Source: Gymnorhina tibicen
Taxonomy: Eukaryota; Chordata; Aves; Passeriformes; Artamidae
DNA: 64,000 nt
NCBI GenBank assembly: GCA_013399875.1
Contig: VXAZ01008028.1
Span: 584,650 to 648,649 of the forward strand
Reading direction: 5' to 3'
In this document: positions 1 to 13,450 of the stretch, piece after piece
Position numbering within the stretch: position 1 is the first letter of the stretch
Layout: each line of letters opens with the position of its first letter
The notes under the pieces: model-generated
The model's database searches: none
Told to the model about the DNA's origin: nothing
The model's input: the letters and a program-made list of their open reading frames with translations, nothing else
Program-made: the position numbers and the translations under genes

Positions 1-211
1 AGGGAAAGGTTCTTCCCCCAGAGGGTGCTGGGCACTGAACAGGCTCCCCAAGGAATGGGCACGGCCCCGAGGCTGCCAGAGCTCCAGGAGCATTTGGACA
101 GCGCTCCCAGGGATGCACAGGGAGGGATTGTTGGGGTGTCTGTGCAGGGCCAGGAGCTGGACTCAATCCTTGTGGGTCCCTGCCAGCTCAGGACATTCTG
201 TGATTCTATAA
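1..211 (+). mobile_element. CR1 LINE 3' fragment (continues left of window)
   Basis: The segment ends in ATTCTGTGATTCTATA, the short terminal repeat typical of avian CR1 3' ends. Its body (cagagctccaggagc, gggatgcacagg, ggccaggagctggactcaat) matches, in reverse, the copy at 30996-31211, so both belong to one subfamily. The 5' end is cut by the window edge. Confidence 0.88.
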
Positions 212-3045
212 CCTTACTTGACCAGTACAGCTCCCCCAGGGCTGAAAAGCATGGAAGGAATATTTTTCAGGAAGGTTTATTTCTGATCTACAGCTGGTTT
301 AGTGCAGGCCTGTTTAGTAAATCACAACACTCCTGCCACGCTCATCTGTGAGGCACCACCACTCCTGGTCTCCTCTGCGGTGGCAGGTCACTGATGTGTA
401 TTTATGCAGTTAATTATACTTGGCCAAAGGCAGAGCTTTCTAATTGTCTGGACTGAATTAGATTCTATATTTTCAGATTATCATTTGCACTTTGCCAAGG
501 TTATGTCGACTCCTCATTCTGTCTCCCAGCAGGCTTCCAGCGCCAGCTCGGGCTTGGTGTTGAAGGCATTTCTCCATTCCATTGTCTGGACCTTTAGTTA
601 AAATACTGAAAAAATCAGAATACCATTCGGTTGACACAGCTTTACTGACAGTGAAAGCAGGGAATAAATCTCATTCCACAGCAGCTGCACGTAAACCATG
701 GCTTCCCCCTGAAAATGTCACTTCAGGCAATATTAAAAGTTTAAAACAAGTCAAGATTCACGGCACCAAGGTCTCTTCACTTGATCAAGTTTCGTCCCTG
801 TTACAGGAGGTAACTGCAAAAATCCACTTTTCTTATACCCTGTACAAACACCACAAAAAGTGCCGACAAGAGCTAGCTGAGAATCAAATCACTGCCTCAA
901 AAAACAGGCCGTGGAACTGGAACAAAAAACTGAGACTGGCGAGAGCAAATCTTCCTCCCTGCACACCCCCTTCGGGAAACCTTCATGAATTTCATGTTCT
1001 ACCTCCTTTTTGCCCACGTCTGAGGCTTGGGAAGTCTTGGCTCCTGACAATCAGTGGTTCAAGGACAGTGATCCCTGAAAATTTAGGGAGCCAAGCAATC
1101 TCCCACAGCAACGTGCTCCTGGACACTGCTGAAGACGGGAGACACGGCAACACCCAGCTCAGCCTGACAGCCCTTCCCAGCACCAGATCTTATCAAAGCA
1201 TCCATCCTTGAGGGGGTTTTGCTGGTTTTTAGCAGGACTTTGCCTCTGAAAGGGGCTGCCTGGATGCAGCAGCTGATAATTCCTGTGTCAATGTGTTACC
1301 CTCTTAGAAGGTTGGAAGAAAATTTCAATAGAACCAATTTTTGCCACTGAAAAATTATTTCTTGGCTAGTAGAGTACTGGTAAAAACATATTCAGTCCCA
1401 CCTGCAAAATCTGTGTAAGAATTGCCTAGAAACTGGGTTCTTTAACTCCACGGCTATGTTCAGAAATGGCCATAAATCTGTCCAGATCTCCCAGTGCTGA
1501 AAGCAGAGATGGGTTAGAGCAGCTGAATGAGTGATGGAAAACATTCCTCATGTGCCGTGCCAGGGTATGGCACAAACATCTCTGCTGCAGCATCATTTTA
1601 ATTACCTTTCTGCAGTCTCTGCACAGTTAAGGCCATGATGTGTAATTTTTATTCTAACATCTGAAAAAAACACAGAATTTTAAAGCTTGAATATCTCCTT
1701 TAGCAAAATAGAGAATTTCTTTTTTAAAAAAGGTTTTATCTATAATGCTCCCTCACAAGGAAACGCACTTCTGTTTATTCCATCTTTGAATAATTTGATT
1801 TTACGTTTACATGTAGGAGTCTGTACCTAAAAGCATATGTGATTTAAAATAAATCTAGGGATACTTGTGGAATATACCAGGTAAAACTTTTATCAGTCCT
1901 AATGCTTTTTAAAAATGTATTTTACAGGCAATTTCCTGTCGCACATTAACAGCAAAGTTAACATAAATGTTTAAAATATTTTTACACAACTATAAAAAGA
2001 ATGAAGACTGTATCACTTAAGAAAAATGTCTCTTTAGTAGCGCTAGAAAAATCAATCCAGGACGGTCCTATTGATTTCCACTATCCCAGGCTAAAAGGAA
2101 TAAGATCCTACTTTTTTCCTTTTTCGTTTTTTTTTTTATTTTTCTTTTAACTGCCACTTGTTCATAACAAGCAACAGCTAAAAAGAAACAGAAGACTGAA
2201 AGTTCCAGTTCTTATCAGGGAGGAATTTCAAGGAAAACCTGTACCCAGCACGGCATGTAAGTATGTCCTTAGCACTAAACAAGTACTTGCAGTAAAATTA
2301 GCAGGAGTTTCAATTGCTTTCATAAATCAGGTGAATAAAAACGAACCAGTAAATCCCAGATTCATGCAACAGAATTATAAGATACCACATTATAAATGCC
2401 ACAGTATTTCTCACAGCACAAACTTGTAAGGACTAGAAAGTAGAAAATTTAATTCCTCTCAGCTCATAAACAAATAAGTAGGGAATATTAGGCTTGAGAC
2501 AATCTGCTACTAATACTCTGCTTTCAAATATTTATGGATTTGCATGAAATTATATCTTCCCTCTCACTCCAGTTTCACACTCCGGGCGTTGATATTACAC
2601 TAAATTTTTGTGAAGAGGATCATCAACAGTGATTTCACCATTTCCAGACCAGTCTCACTCCAAAGTGTTGTTCTGCCGGTATTCTACAGCCTGTTTGCTG
2701 AGCAGACCCAGCATCCCCAGCTCCTGCATCACAGAGGTGCAGCTCAGGAAAGCACCAGAGGGAGAAAAGGCTGCCCAACGTGGAACTGGCTGCTTTGGCT
2801 TTTAATTCCACCTTGAACCTTTTCCAAAACATGGCCAAGTGATTTCCACACCTCTCTACTGCAGGAAACTCGAAATGAACAATAAGCAGGAACAATTCAA
2901 AAGCTCACAGGTCCTTTTCCCGACATCTCAGTTCTTCACCCATATTTCTAAAAAAATCATAATTTCACTCTCCTATGTCAGGCTATAAAAAATCATTGCC
3001 TTCAGTAATGCAGATCTTAAATCAGCAGCGTTTGTGTAACTTGAT
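212..3045. other. Intronic stretch with no assigned gene
   Basis: AT-rich single-copy-looking DNA between two CR1 copies. It contains an open frame at 582-1211 on the plus strand (209 codons) with no family I recognise and no splice or transcript evidence; see findings. A T-rich run lies near 2112-2150. Confidence 0.5.
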
Positions 3046-3247
3046 AATCAGAGAATCACAGAATCACGGAATTGTTTGGGTGGGAAGGGACCTTAGGGAA
3101 CATCCAATTCCACCCCCTGCCATGGGCAGGGACACCTTCCACTGTCCCAGGCTGCTCCAAGCCACATCCAGCCTGGCCTTGGGCACTTCCAGGGATCCAG
3201 GGGCAGCCACAGCTTCTCTGGGCACCCTGTGCCAGGGCCTCACCAAA
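3046..3247 (-). mobile_element. CR1 LINE 3' fragment
   Basis: The plus strand starts gagaatcacagaatcacgg and continues through tgggaagggacctta, ccctgccatgggcaggga and gccacagcttctctgggc. This is the complement of the CR1 3' end, so the element reads on the minus strand. It stops at ccagggcctcacca. Confidence 0.93.
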
Positions 3248-4484
3248 AACAACAACATAATGCTTGGAAATCTTCCAATTTTGGTAATACTTACAAATAC
3301 TCCAATTTTGGATGAGCTGATAAAGCTTGGATAAAAAGAATGTATTCTCATTGTATCCTAGTGCTGGGAAACCATGCCAGGAAAAAAAAAATACAAGCGA
3401 AAACCTATGGAGCAAACAGTAAACGTTTTACAGAAATTTTCTTTCAAAGCATACTGGTGTATCATCCCTGCAGCACCACAGCACCTCAAACGTGTGTCAC
3501 AAAACAGCAATCTCTCTTCTGAGCTCCAAAAATTTCAAACTGCCTACGGCATTCTCCAAATACCTGAGTTTTTGTTACTTTTCTTCTTTCATGAAGTAAG
3601 ACAACTGCTCAGCTGTCTCATCCAGCAACGTTTTATTCCAATCAGCCACTTCGGAAGCAAGGCAAAGGCAGGTCAGATTTTCATTATGACTAGATTCTGC
3701 TGATCTTTTATACACATCTGGTAAGAGACTCAGGGACAACATTGTTGTCATAAGAATTTACCTTGGGAGGATAAGTCTGCAAGCAGTTTCTTTGTTTTGG
3801 ATGAAGTGCTCAGAGTAAGTCAGACAAGGCTGTTCTGTGAGCACTCGTTCCATGAGCATTTTAGCCCCTGAAGGGTTGTGATTTCCCAGATCCCCATCAT
3901 TTGCTCCCCAGTACACCCAGTTCCCATCCCTCCAGCTGCAGAAGGGCTGACTGGCTCGCTGGTACTCCCGTGGGACTGGATCAGCTGCCTTGTGCTTCCC
4001 TGTGTGGAATGACTTACAAAAATAAAGGTGTGTGCTAAATGGAGAAATAGGATACAGCAAACAGAAATGCCTGATAAATAGTGAACCATCATTTGCATCT
4101 CATCTCCAAGAAGAAGCAATTTTAGAACATTAATTGTGCTGGGGGATACAATATAATCTAAGGTCTTACATGGGGGGAAAAATATTCAAAACGTGTTTTC
4201 CAAATTAATTTAGAACCAGCACCAAACAATCTGAGTCAGCAAAACTTTTTTTTTCCTTCTTCCTTCCCCACCCTCTTTCATGTGTGTGGGTGGATCACCC
4301 TCCTCTAAAACACCTCCTAGAAAAGGAAAAATATTTGAGTAATGTGTGAATCTTGCCACGAAATAATTGAGCATTCAAGGCTAAGGTGGTTAATCAGACT
4401 TGATCAATACAGTCCACAGAACACGTTGACTTCATCAATATGGAAAATGTAATGTAAAATGCTGTTATTTTTTCCTATATGCAC

Positions 4485-4532
4485 CTTGTATCAAGACTCT
4501 TAACTAAACTTGTATCAAGAATCTTAACTAAA
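4485..4532. repeat. 24-base tandem duplication
   Basis: cttgtatcaagactcttaac and the following four bases are repeated once immediately, with a single C/A difference. It looks like a recent local duplication. Confidence 0.9.
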
Positions 4533-6674
4533 CCCAAAATCTATTAAGCCTAAATCTCGACTAAGTCTCAGAAACACCTGAAATACAGAGATTTAGTTAC
4601 TTCAAATGAAAATGTGCCAAACCAGAATCAAACACAATAAAAAAGTCTCAGATCATGTTTTTTATGTCACGTTCTTCAGTAACCTGTATGAGATTTACTA
4701 AAGTAAAGCCACAATAAATAAATTTACAAGGACAAGCAACATCATACAAATCTCATGAAAAGTAAAAATGAGTTGTGCAGGAGTATAAAATGAAATTACA
4801 GATGTTAATAAAGGCTACATGAATATCAAGTTTCCCACATATTCTCAGTGGATAAAAGTGGGATTTAATGACTCCAAGAAAAGGCACTTTTTGATGCCAC
4901 AATTACGTTTTTGATAGTTCCACCCTACGGAAATGGAAATGCTGGAACCCAGCACAAGCTTCCCTGCTGGACTTTTGTGAAATTAGATGCTGATTACACA
5001 TATTCATTTTCTGGCTCAATAAGCTTCTTGCAGAGTGTTCAGGAACTGTGGTGACAAATCCATCATGTCACAGAGTGCCCCGTGACAGCCCCACATCCCC
5101 ACCTCGACACAACCTCGTACAAGTTTAGAGCAACCACTGATGACGAAATCGATAAGATAATGTTCTGTACAGTACTGGGTAGTGAGATGGAGAAAAGGGA
5201 TATAAAAAATGATACATTACATTCAATTTTATATCTTCCTTTGAAGCCTCAGCTTCCTGATGGTCACATCAGTGAAAGACACACAGGAAGAGCTCCTGAC
5301 TCACTGCAACTGAGTTGACTCATCCAGAGCGTGCATTACCTTTGTATTTGCCAGCAGTTCAATGGGAAATTTGCAACAGAATTTGCAGCTCAGACTGCCA
5401 GTTCTACAGAACAATTGTAACATGACTGACTTTCCAGTGAAGACTTCTTTAAATAAGCCCCGTGAAACTCAATACGCAACCAGCCAACGAATCCAGACCC
5501 AACAGGCTGTTAACCTGAAACAATTTTCTCTAAAACAGGTAATTCTAAACTCGTAAATGTAACCCTGCTGATTTCTGCCCTTTCCTGTAATAAAAACACA
5601 TGAATTCAAAAGCTGTGTCAGAGTCAAGGGTAAAGAAGAACCTGGAACCAGATGTTACCATGGGAGCCTTAAGGAACACTGGCACAACGACTGTAAAAGC
5701 AAGGACCCACTTAAAGAGTTTGGCAGAGAAAATCAAGGACCACCACAGAGTGTGGCCTGAAGAAAGGCACATCAACCTCTGGGTTAAAATTGCAGTGATT
5801 TTTAATTTTTTTTTAAAGCAATGATTATAAAAAGAATTTAAAAGTACCCAGGTCTTATATCCAGAAAGAATAGGGAGGAAGGAAAAAAAAAGAGAAGAAA
5901 TTATCACAGGACCTAGATTGACGATCTAATAACTAGATTTTTTTTTTTTTTGGCCAAGGGAAGTTATTTGAAAGAATAGACAAAAATGGTCAAATGGGAG
6001 TAGTAAGACAATCCTTCATAAAGTCACTACAGGAAGCTAAAATCTGAAACTGAACTTCTCACTCCCTCGCCTCCAGTGTTCTAAAACTGCTTTCCTTCAC
6101 AAAATTCCCTTCCAAAAAGAGTGAGACCTTTAATATTTTCAGTACTTTTCCTTCCAGTTCAAAAATATTTAATTGCACTTCCTTGACATGCAATTCCTAA
6201 GTTTTACAGGTATTTTGGAACAGGATGGTGCCTGGGGACAAAACCAAGTGATTGGTGAGAGCACAGGATTAGAGGGGAGCCCAGGAGGACGAGGATGTTA
6301 CAGAAACTTAAAGACCCTTTGGCTTCCCTGTCCCAGCAGTGTTGCAGGAAGGGTTGCAGAAGACCTTTGAAGGATCTGTTCCACTTCAAGGCAAACCAGC
6401 TTTAGCAGCATCACTGTTAATGAAAAGGAAAGCTCACACAAGCACCTTAATTTATTCTGATTTAGTTTCTGACATAATTGGTTTCTAATTTCTCTGCTGA
6501 CAGAAGTATGTATAAACCCACTATTTGATTATACACGAAACTCACACAGCTCAGTACAGACTGGTACTCCAGGCTTCCCATCTCATTTCCATGAGAGATG
6601 TAAAATAAAAGATCTATGGATGTTTAATGTCTTTGTTGGCTCATCCAGCCTAAAGGGCTGGTGCCGGGTTGTAA

Positions 6675-6795
6675 AAACAAAACAGTCACAAAACAAAGGA
6701 AAGAAATAAAAAGTACTGAAATCAACCAACCAAAAAAACCCCAAAACCCAAAAACCCACCAAAAACCCCACCAAAAAAACAAAGCACAAACCTCA
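6675..6795. repeat. A/C-rich low-complexity tract
   Basis: The plus strand is almost free of G and T, with runs such as aaaaaaaccccaaaacccaa and ccaccaaaaaccccacc. On the minus strand it is a G/T-rich tract with several GGG/GGGG runs. The open frames here are compositional artefacts. Confidence 0.85.
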
Positions 6796-7849
6796 GAGCC
6801 AGCATCCCTCACCCTCTCTAGTTCAGTGAGAAAACTGCAGGGCCAATCACTTGAAAAAGGAACACAATTGTGTAACTTGATTGTATCAATTTTACTCTTG
6901 GACACTCTGAGTTCAGTGGAAAAGGCTGAGGGGTGTGCAGAACAAATGCATTACTACTCTCTCATTAAAGATGTATACAATATTATCCAGTGATCTGCTA
7001 CACTGAGCTTAAAATTTCAGGCTTCAGTTTCAAAGCGCTTTGTAACTTTTGTTCAGTAAAATATAAACACCTGGAAAAGCTCTCAGATGATGATTACAAT
7101 AATCATTTCCACTCCTGCAGCCTGTCTACTGCTAGAAGAAAGTTAATTTTTAAAAGAGACCAGATTCCCTAAAGACCAGTACCACTGCTGCAGTTTTTAC
7201 CTGTGTTAAAAAGTGTCCTCCCCACCTTTTCTTTAACAAAAACCTAATGCTCCTTGCTACGCAATATTCCAAACAAATGAAAATGTAAGTAGAGAGATGG
7301 ATTCACAAGATGCCCTTTGGGAGGGTAAAACAAAACCTGACAGACAACCAAGGTGGGAACACAGGAAAGCCCCAACAAAGAGGCTGAAATCTCCAGCAAA
7401 AAGGTAGAAACCAAAATATGAAAATAGAACATAATGTTCCTAATTTCTTCTTATTGGGCAAGCAAAACAGCAAGGAAATAGAAACTTCTGTCTCCAGAGC
7501 TGTCTGCCACACGGGGAAGGGGACAGATGCAGCTCACAGCCCAGACTTTCTTCTTCTGTGTCCAAACACAAGAACAATTAAATTATCTTTCACGAATCCT
7601 TGAGAGTTGCAATAATGCTGTTAAAAATACGCTGTGGATGAGAAGGGCTGTGTGTAAAGTGGCAGTGATTTCTGGCTGGAACTAAATTATGTGACCCTGA
7701 TACATCCTGAACACATGAGCTGGAACGCTGCTGAATTCGGAAACTCCAAAATGAAGATATTTATTTGACAGTGGATTTAATCTTCCTGTAAGTGGCTCAT
7801 AAAGAAATGCTTCTTTTACAGGGCATGGACCATTAGAAAATTAACTCAC

Positions 7850-8054
7850 TGATCACAGTCAGCACTAAACCAAGGATACACCTGCATGTTTCCAGCTACT
7901 CCAACAAGTACTTCAGTTGTGTCAGACAGGAGCTGCTCAAATAAAAACCATTGACTTTTCCATAAAGGGTAAAAACACAAACTTTGTTTATCCACAGCAT
8001 TCCAACAGTCAACAATATCACATTGCACATACATGAAAGCACTGAGTCCAGCAG
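7850..8054 (-). other. Candidate splice-flanked open segment (unassigned)
   Basis: On the minus strand a strong acceptor (tttatttctttttcag) ends at 8055. It is followed by an open frame of about 67 codons (AGLSAFMYVQCDIVDCW...) up to a GTGAGT donor-like site at 7849-7844. It joins in frame (phase 1) to the segment at 9686-9801. I recognise no family. T-rich intronic DNA can produce this by chance, so it is a candidate only. Confidence 0.15.
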
Positions 8055-8674
8055 CTGAAAAAGAAATAAAAACCATAAATATCACAGGGTATGGGAGCAT
8101 TCAGAGAAATCTTGTGTGGTGGAACATAGGAATGAAGCAGATTTAAAGAATATGGACTGAGAAGACAGATAAGAAAGAAGAAAAAGAAGAAATATAGATA
8201 TAGATATTAAAATAGATCTAGATGTTATGCCTCATGCATGCATTTCCCTCAAATTTTTGAGTCAACTTCCTTGTCAGAAAACGATAAAACTACCTGGCAA
8301 TTAAAGTATTTCAAGCAGAGTGTAAAAGCTTAATCATTCCACACTAAGGGTGTGGATATGAGTAGTTCTCTGGGAAAAAACTGAATACATTAATACACAT
8401 CCCCTGGAAACAACTCCATATTCAGCAGCCATTCAGCACACTGCATTCATTATGCTCCTACAGGAACACCTTCCAATGGAAGCATTTATTATTAGCATAA
8501 GCAGATACAATACATCTTCATTACTAGAGAGCAAAATGAAATGAATTCATTAATTCAGAAAAATTAATTCCTGTTGCAAATCTCATTTCTCCAAAACCCT
8601 TCTCTGAAAACTTAAGAGATCAACTGTTTGTACAAGGGGATTAGGATTTAGAGCAAGAAAGTGCACAGGTCTCA

Positions 8675-8805
8675 GCCTTGTCCAGTGGTGAGTCCACCCT
8701 GGAGCTGGCTGGAACTGGCTCCATGGACATGGGGAAGCTTCCAGCAGCTTCTCTCTGAACCCTGTAGTCCCCTCACTACCAAAACCTGGCCACGCAAACC
8801 CAATA
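8675..8805 (-). mobile_element. ERVL-type LTR, 5'-end fragment
   Basis: cttgtccagtggtgagtcca, gacatggggaagcttccag, cagcttctctctgaa and ctaccaaaacctggccacgc correspond in order to the right-hand end (47402-47544) of the complete solo LTR in this window. Read on the minus strand it is the LTR 5' end; the usual terminal TG is altered. Only about 130 bases remain. Confidence 0.75.
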
Positions 8806-9685
8806 CTTTCAGTTTATCCTCTTCCACCCTACCAGTTTCTAAAGCGAAAATTAAGCTGTATTTCTTAATTTAAAACGTTATGTATAATCAATTTCATCTA
8901 TTTTCATCTTTAAAACAAATTTATCAAGAAAAACACTCACATAAAGTAAGTGTCAAGGCTACTTTGTTATGACTATGCTTTTTATTTTTTTTTTGCTAAA
9001 CACCCTTTTATTCATGAAGGAAGAGAGAAAATTCGTGCAGATAGTCTCTCGTTCCACACTGACCCAAGAAACTGAATGAGAATGAAAATTCTAGTACTGA
9101 CTTAATTTAGGATATTAAAAAGACTTATTTTAAAGAATAGATATCTATAAAAAGGAAATTTTCTACTCAGCAGAGAAATATTCCTTGTGTATTCGTCAAA
9201 GGTCATCTGCACAATATTGAATTAACCTGCGCTGAATGTGCTAAGCACGAGTTACATATCCCTAATACCCTCGTTATAAATTAGTAAAGGGTTTGAAATC
9301 TCATCAATGACTTCTAAAGTACTACAGGAGTACAGAGAAATAGACTAAATAAGAGAGAAACTCCAGTATATTGAGGGGACAGTACTAATCATCCCACTGA
9401 AAGAGACAAGTAGAAGAGGATATTTCTTCACAATCTGAGCATTTGCTGCACGTAATATTCAAGAACACCAACCACTGATGAGCTTGTGAGAAAAGATACT
9501 GAAAATTAATTTACCGAACAGGAAACTAAATATGGTCATTTAAACCACGTGTTTAAGGCAAAACTGCATCTAAATTTCTCTGGCTGAAAATCAAGGTCTT
9601 CTTTAAAATACACCAAAAGCTCAGTTCTCTCTAATTACAAACTATTGCATTTTATAAAACAGTCGAAGATCACTAAAAAGTCTAC

Positions 9686-9801
9686 CTGGATCCATTATAA
9701 GGTGCACAACCAACGGAATCAATATTCCAAAGAAATTAACATAGGAAACAAATAAGAAACAAATCAAAAATATCCATGTACCCATGCCCTGAATCTTTGA
9801 A
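9686..9801 (-). other. Candidate splice-flanked hydrophobic open segment (unassigned)
   Basis: 116 bases on the minus strand between ...tttatttgcag and CCAG|GTAGAC. The one open frame encodes a strongly hydrophobic 38-residue peptide (GTWIFLICFLFVSYVNFFG, then ILIPLVVHLIMDP) that would form one or two membrane spans. T-rich sequence read in frame gives hydrophobic residues by default, so composition alone may explain it. Confidence 0.15.
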
Positions 9802-10318
9802 CTGCAAATAAATCAGTCAGTCTTCAGAAACACGTATTGAAGGGCAATGGAACAGAAACTGCCACTGCTTCTCAGAACATGGATCATTAGAATTAGGTTA
9901 ATTAACACCTCAAAGCAAAATCTTGTAATTAGGGTATTATTTTTGTAATTAGGATTATTTTCTATCCTTTCTAACTTCTGCAGACTGATGACACACACAG
10001 CTAATGAAGTTAATGAAAAATAAGAAAGTAAGGTTTTCAGATCACTCTGAAGAATGAAGCTAAGATGGATTGCAAACTTCCATATCCGAATTGCTCCCGA
10101 AGTCATTAGAAATATACATATTTAATCACAGAGGTGGTGTATCTATTTTCTCTTTTCCCTGGCAAATCTGACTGATGACAGAAAATAAGCAACCCTGCTC
10201 CCTGCTTCCTCCCTGATTCAGAAAGAGAGAAAACCCATTACTGCAGGGTTTTGTTCTTCCAGTAATTATTTTCCCAGTTTTATAGGTGGGAAAATATAGG
10301 TCCTGGTGGACCTAAAGC

Positions 10319-10826
10319 ATCTCACAGAGTTATTAAGGTTGGAAAAGACCTTTAAGATCACCAAGTCCAACCATTAACTGAGGACAACCACCACGTTCAC
10401 CGCTAAACCACGCCCTCGAGTGCCACATCCACACTTTTTTTGAACACTTCTAGGGATTGTGACCCCACTACCTCAACAACTCTTTCCATGAAGAAGTTTT
10501 CCCTAATAATCAATCTAAACCTCCCCTGGCACAGCCTGAGGCCACTTCCTCCCATCCTGTCCCTGTTCCTTGGGAGCAGAGCCCGACCGCCCCTGGCTGC
10601 CCCCTCCTGTCAGGGAGTTGTGCAGAGCCACAAGGTCCCCCCTGAGCCTCCTTTTCGCCAGGCTGAGCCCCTTTCCCAGCTCCCTCAGCTGCTCCTGGGG
10701 CTCCAGACCCTTCCCCATCTCCATTCCCTTCTCTGGCCATGCTCCAGCCCCTCAATGTGTCTCGTCATGAGGGGCCCAGACTGACCCCAGGATTTAAGAT
10801 GCCTCAGCAGTGCCACACTTCAAAAA
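10319..10826 (-). mobile_element. CR1 LINE 3' fragment, about 500 bases
   Basis: The plus strand shows ttaaggttggaaaagacctt, caagtccaaccattaactga, tctaaacctcccctggca and a GC-rich block ending near gatgcctcagcagtgcc. This is a longer CR1 copy in minus orientation. Overlapping frames on both strands are not genes. Confidence 0.93.
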
Positions 10827-12536
10827 TATATCCAGTTCTTCATCAAAGATTCTGGCAGCACTGAGTTGCCCATCACTCTAGGAGAACTATTCCAGCCTAT
10901 ATTTATTTTACTTTATTTATAGTTCATATTCACTTATTATTTCACTTTCAAGCCAGATTAAAAAAACCCTTCACTACAAGACAACCTCTTGGTGATATAC
11001 AAACATACACTGGTTAAGATCATAATACCTCTTACCTCACTACAGTTACTACTTCTTCTGCAAATACCTACTCCAAAATCCCCACTGAGGGTGTTCAGTG
11101 TTTGGACGTTTTAGTTTCAGGGTGTGAATCCCATATTCGAGTTTAGTTTAGATTAGAATTGGGAAATATTATTTACACTGTGCTACCAGAAATAGTCTCA
11201 AAATCTATACTGACAGAAAATTTAAGACAATTTCTTTTTAACTGATAAGCCTTTGTACAGATGAAATGCATCCAAAGTCTTTAGGCTTCCATTAAAAGAC
11301 AAAACCACAATAATTCACATAATTCTTCTCTGATCTCATTCCAATTCGTCGACAGCTTTTTTGAGAAGGGGGAATCCTTCCAATAATAATCTCATTAACA
11401 AACACTATGTTACAACAATAATAGTGCCTAAACAAAAATTTACTTTACACCCAGCAGCTGATGCATTTAAGGATCATTTTATCATGTTATGATGAGCTCC
11501 CATTCAGATGGATATTTGAGCAGCTATTTTGAAGCTGCTGCTTAGCAAACCATACCAAGACCCTGCTCATACAGTATGTGACTAAAATTCTTTATTTTAA
11601 TACATTTGACTCACATTTAGTGATATGAAAAACATTTTTTTTCAAGTTACTTCCCTGGTAAAGCACTACATTTGTATGACAAAAATATCCTAGACTTAGA
11701 ACCATTCCAGTTATTTAAATTATTATATTAGCACTTGTATCTGCTGCAGTAATTCTGAAGTCTTTAATTTAACCACTGGAAAAAAAATGCGTCAAAACAC
11801 TTTCAGTAAATGAAAGTTTATTATATCAACAAGAATCTCCTTAGCAGCCAAAATGAAAATCCATTTCTTATTTTTGTATCAATGCCACTGCCTTTTAACT
11901 GTGCAATCATCTTTTAAAACATAAGGGGATATACTTATCCTGCTTTAATTAGCATTTTTAACATAAAAGAAGATGAATGTAATTTGCTAATATATTTGTT
12001 GACCCTGAGAAATTTTGGCAGTGACAGGTAGTTCACAAGATATTCTGAAAAAAACCCCAAAATATAGAACTGCTTTTCGAGCAAATGGGGGAAAATCATC
12101 TAAAAACGCAACCGAAGCCAATTTTCCCTCAAAACCTTTAGATGTTCCCCTTCTACAGGGATGACCCAAATTAAATCAACAGGATTGTTAAGAACCTGCT
12201 GAGCTGCAGATTTGGGGACATGAAAAAGGCTCATCTCAGTTTCACCAGGCCTCTCGATACATCTTCAAGGACACAAGCAGAAGACAAACACTTCAATAAT
12301 TAGTTTGATCTTCTTGATTAGAGTTTGGAAATCCCAGGCAAGAACATTTTCTGAAAAGTCTTCCATGAAAGCTGCCAGAAAACCATCTGCAAGAATAGAT
12401 CTGGGTTAGAAAGCTGTCTAGACAAGTTCCAAACATACTATTTCAGGATACAGGATGGAGACAGGATCAGGACATTCCTGGGCTCCTGCAATGAAACTGC
12501 TTGCACTAATCCTTCTCTACACTTAGAGGAAAGAGT
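10827..12536. other. Intronic stretch without recognisable features
   Basis: AT-rich DNA with scattered homopolymer runs. I see no gene, RNA or repeat family here. Confidence 0.5.
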
Positions 12537-12653
12537 CAGCCAGGCTGGACAGGGCTTGGAGCAACACGGGGTAGTGGAAGGTGTCCCTGCCCATGGCAGG
12601 GGGCTGGAACAAAGTGAACTTTCAGGTCCCTTCCAACCAAACCATTCTTACAA
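12537..12653 (+). mobile_element. CR1 LINE 3' fragment, short
   Basis: ggctggacagggcttggagc, ccctgcccatggcaggggg and tcaggtcccttccaaccaaa are the sense-strand CR1 3' end, closing at ccattctta. Confidence 0.92.
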
Positions 12654-13450
12654 GAAATTTATTTTGTTCATATCACATAAAGACAAAAGCACTTTCTGGT
12701 AACCCTGAGCCACTAATAATTGCCTAATGATCAAGAAAATTGAAGAGTTATCCAGTGCATGGAAAATCTAGCATTTAACACAAAGAATTACAAATTAGAG
12801 CAGGTTCATTTTAGCCATGAGCTTTCTCAGTCACAGCTTAGTGCACACCTAAGATACTCCCAGCACAATCTGCATTTTCAGCTACGATACACCACTGACA
12901 AATTTTCTCACCCTCTTTCCACACTGGCTTGTGCAGCAGGAGAGGAGAAAAAGCAGCTCTGAGTTAAGAACCATTATTCCATAAAAGCAGAACATGGGAG
13001 TAATGGATGAGACCTAAAGCCCTCTGAGTCCTGTTCTCTCCCCTGCAAATGCCAACCTGCACACGGATGAACTCCAAGGTACAACCACATCCATAAACAC
13101 CTCGAAACAGCGAATAAAATGGGAGGCACAGACTGACAAGGTCCAGACCTTACAGGACACTGCATACTAAAAATACCCTGCAGCTTTCAAGCACGGGAGA
13201 ATAAAAATAGAAAAGACAAAATGTAGCAAAAGGTTCTCCTAGACAGCACAAAAAGTCTCCATGCTGAGAGGATCCCAACTAGAGCTGGCAGAAAGGCATG
13301 GATGTTACTGAATCCAATGGCAAAGAAGAAACAAGGATGGCCAGAGTGCAGCAGATGCCTCTTGCAGAACATCATGGCTGAAAAAACATCCTGAAGTAAA
13401 AACGCAGCTGACAGCTTTCAGTTCAGAAATTGTTTTAAGCAATACATTGT

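Larger units (their letters stand above)
3248..10318. other. CR1-free intronic stretch
   Basis: About 7 kb of AT-rich DNA. Inside are a 24-base tandem duplication (4485-4532), an A/C-rich tract (6675-6795), an ERVL-type LTR fragment (8675-8805) and two splice-flanked open segments on the minus strand (7850-8054 and 9686-9801). Otherwise nothing recognisable. Confidence 0.5.
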
